Shown here: positions 17,765 to 18,838 of the stretch, one piece after another
How the letters are laid out: the number at the start of each line of letters is the position of its first letter
Numbering within the stretch: position 1 is the first letter of the stretch
Assembly: GCA_027577415.1 (NCBI GenBank)
Contig: JANBQS010000402.1
Span: 1-18,838 of the forward strand
Direction of reading: 5' to 3'
From: Coemansia sp. RSA 922
Lineage: Eukaryota > Kickxellomycota > Kickxellomycetes > Kickxellales > Kickxellaceae
Length of the DNA: 18,838 bases
Position numbers and translations under genes: made by a program
The notes under the pieces: model-generated
Databases searched by the model: none
Told to the model about the DNA's origin: nothing
What the model saw: the letters and a program-made list of their open reading frames with translations, nothing else

Positions 17765-17951
17765 TTGCCAGAGGAGAAAATGGGGAAGAGAGTGCACAGT
17801 TTGCTGCTTTCACGAATGGACACCTGATATCCAAAGCCTTTACAAAATAAGAAATAATTGGACATCCTTTTTTTGCAAAGTCTCGAATATATTGGATATC
17901 TGCTCCTCGATGGTTGCCAGAGGAAAATGGGGAGGGGAGCACAGCTTTCAC
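17765..17951. repeat. Diverged direct repeat in the promoter of gene E
   Basis: TTGCCAGAGGAGAAAATGGG (17765) and TTGCCAGAGGAAAATGGGG (17914) start two related segments, 149 bases apart. Each continues with GGGA/G-AG and then CACAG and CTTTCAC. Copy 1 ends near 17813 and copy 2 near 17951. The second copy ends about 47 bases before the TATA box. Likely a regulatory duplication. Confidence 0.5.
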
Positions 17952-17997
17952 CTTGCCTGGCTATCCCTCCAACAAGAGGGGCTCAGCCTTCTTCTGC

Positions 17998-18108
17998 TAT
18001 AAAAACCAAGCTGCTGCTACCCCATTCACACTTTCAAAACATCCACCACACACATCTTCTTTGCCAAGTATACTTATTGATCAACCGCTACAGGTTGTAC
18101 GAACGAGA
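17998..18108 (+). promoter_or_regulatory. TATA box and leader of gene E
   Basis: TATAAA at 17998-18003 lies 111 bases before the ATG. The leader is CA-rich (CATCCACCACACACATC at about 18040) and has no earlier ATG. It resembles the A/B/C leaders loosely, but the CA motif is only 42 bases from the TATA box and differs in sequence. Confidence 0.55.
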
Positions 18109-18519
18109 ATGGTGAAATATGCTATAGTTGGATACCGCGATGACAAGTTCAGTGTTACTAAAGTAATATCAGATGCAGCTTATGACAATGTTGGTCATAT
18201 ATTAGAAATGGCCTCCGGACGTTACCCTAACTGGTATGGTTTTATTATTAAGGAGAGTGGGCTGATAAGGGTCATGGAAAGCAATGCACGTAGTCTTCAT
18301 CTTGACAACCTTGAGGAGTTTGCCTATCTACTCATGGGTGTAGGTGAAGAGAAGCGAATGGAAGTTGTAGCTGCCGCCGAGAGTAAGGGGTATAAAGCCA
18401 TTTTCAATGATATTGTGGAATCGAGAAAGAAATACTTGTCTACCAATTTTACTACTAATGCTGCCATTAGCATCGTGTCAGAGCTTCCAGGGTATGATTT
18501 TAAGTATTTACTTCCTTAG
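18109..18519 (+). CDS. Small orphan protein E (136 aa)
   Basis: The family is unrecognised. The start MVKYAIVGYRDD is the first ATG below the TATA box; the frame is open upstream but passes through the promoter. The protein is soluble and mixed alpha/beta in feel: a beta-like N-terminus, an aromatic YPNWYGFIIKES segment, then charged helices (EEKRMEVVAAAESKGYKAIF). It ends LPGYDFKYLLP. There is no signal peptide, membrane helix or known catalytic motif. The W-x3-I-K segment recalls the W motifs of A, B and C, but it sits in the first half of the protein, so I do not claim kinship. An AATAAA lies 90 bases past the stop. Confidence 0.6.
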   Translation: MVKYAIVGYRDDKFSVTKVISDAAYDNVGHILEMASGRYPNWYGFIIKESGLIRVMESNARSLHLDNLEEFAYLLMGVGEEKRMEVVAAAESKGYKAIFNDIVESRKKYLSTNFTTNAAISIVSELPGYDFKYLLP

Positions 18520-18838
18520 CAGGTTGTAGATGGTAAGAGAGAAAGTTTTTAGGCCCATTTTCACATAAAGGGTTTTTTGGATGAAGTTTTCCTTCACTTC
18601 ATATAAATAAATCCATAAATCCATACTTTTAATTGTTTGCCTTAACATGTAGTTAAAGTCCTTTAACCTCAAGCACAGCTTGAGATGAGGAAAGAGGAGA
18701 AAAAAAAAAAGTCTAGAATCTCCACAAAAAGTTTTTGGTTTTATTGAAATTCAGCAAATCAAGAGCACACAGGCTATCGAATCGTCAGGCAAAAAGCACA
18801 ATAAACCCGGAAAAATCGACAACAAGCAACGACCCAAG
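18520..18838. other. Right-edge region with polyadenylation-like signals
   Basis: AATAAA at 18606-18611 on the plus strand suits the 3' end of gene E. On the minus strand, AATAAA at 18745-18740 could end a gene entering from beyond the right edge; no coding sequence supports this within the window. An A-run spans 18699-18709. Confidence 0.35.

Noticed and set aside
17670..17951. 93-codon minus-strand open frame upstream of gene E
   Set aside because: It passes through both promoter repeats of E and has no supporting start context or homology signal.

Overview
The window is fungal nuclear DNA. A Bms1 ribosome-biogenesis GTPase, a GRAM-TBC Rab-GAP and a spliced coiled-coil membrane protein share a GC-rich core. 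Around them lies AT-richer DNA with small orphan genes, a LINE fragment and a probable FunK1 kinase remnant. Tandem duplicates of orphan genes and FunK1 remnants would suit an early-diverging lineage such as Kickxellomycotina, but I cannot fix a genus from sequence alone.

Left region (1-6480). A broken FunK1-like fragment lies on the minus strand (about 378-834). Three small minus-strand genes follow, called here A (1060-1389), B (2352-2699) and C (5515-5844), encoding 109, 115 and 109 residues. None matches a family I know. They share one design: a TATAAA box, a CAACACCAC motif 66-68 bases downstream, and an ATG about 26 bases beyond that. B and C also share leader, protein motifs and 3' flank, so they are diverged tandem copies. 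A and C carry several copies of an AGACTTG motif upstream, and in C part of this is a 121-bp block duplicated at 190-bp spacing. Between B and C sits a 5'-truncated non-LTR retrotransposon (3527-5172) with a perfect 19-bp target-site duplication.

Core (6500-17260). A two-exon minus-strand gene (9093-8518 joined to 8188-6500) encodes a 754-residue coiled-coil protein with one transmembrane segment near the C-terminus, a candidate nuclear-envelope (KASH-like) protein. A 341-bp divergent promoter separates it from the intronless BMS1 gene (9435-12671, 1078 aa). The GRAM-GRAM-TBC gene (12938-17260, 1440 aa) follows on the same strand after 266 bp.

Right region (17261-18838). The sequence becomes AT-rich again. 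Another small orphan gene, E (18109-18519, 136 aa), has a TATA box and a diverged direct repeat in its promoter. The last 300 bases hold only polyadenylation-like signals.

The core genes do unrelated housekeeping jobs. The most unusual content is the small-gene cassette family with its conserved promoter and leader layout.
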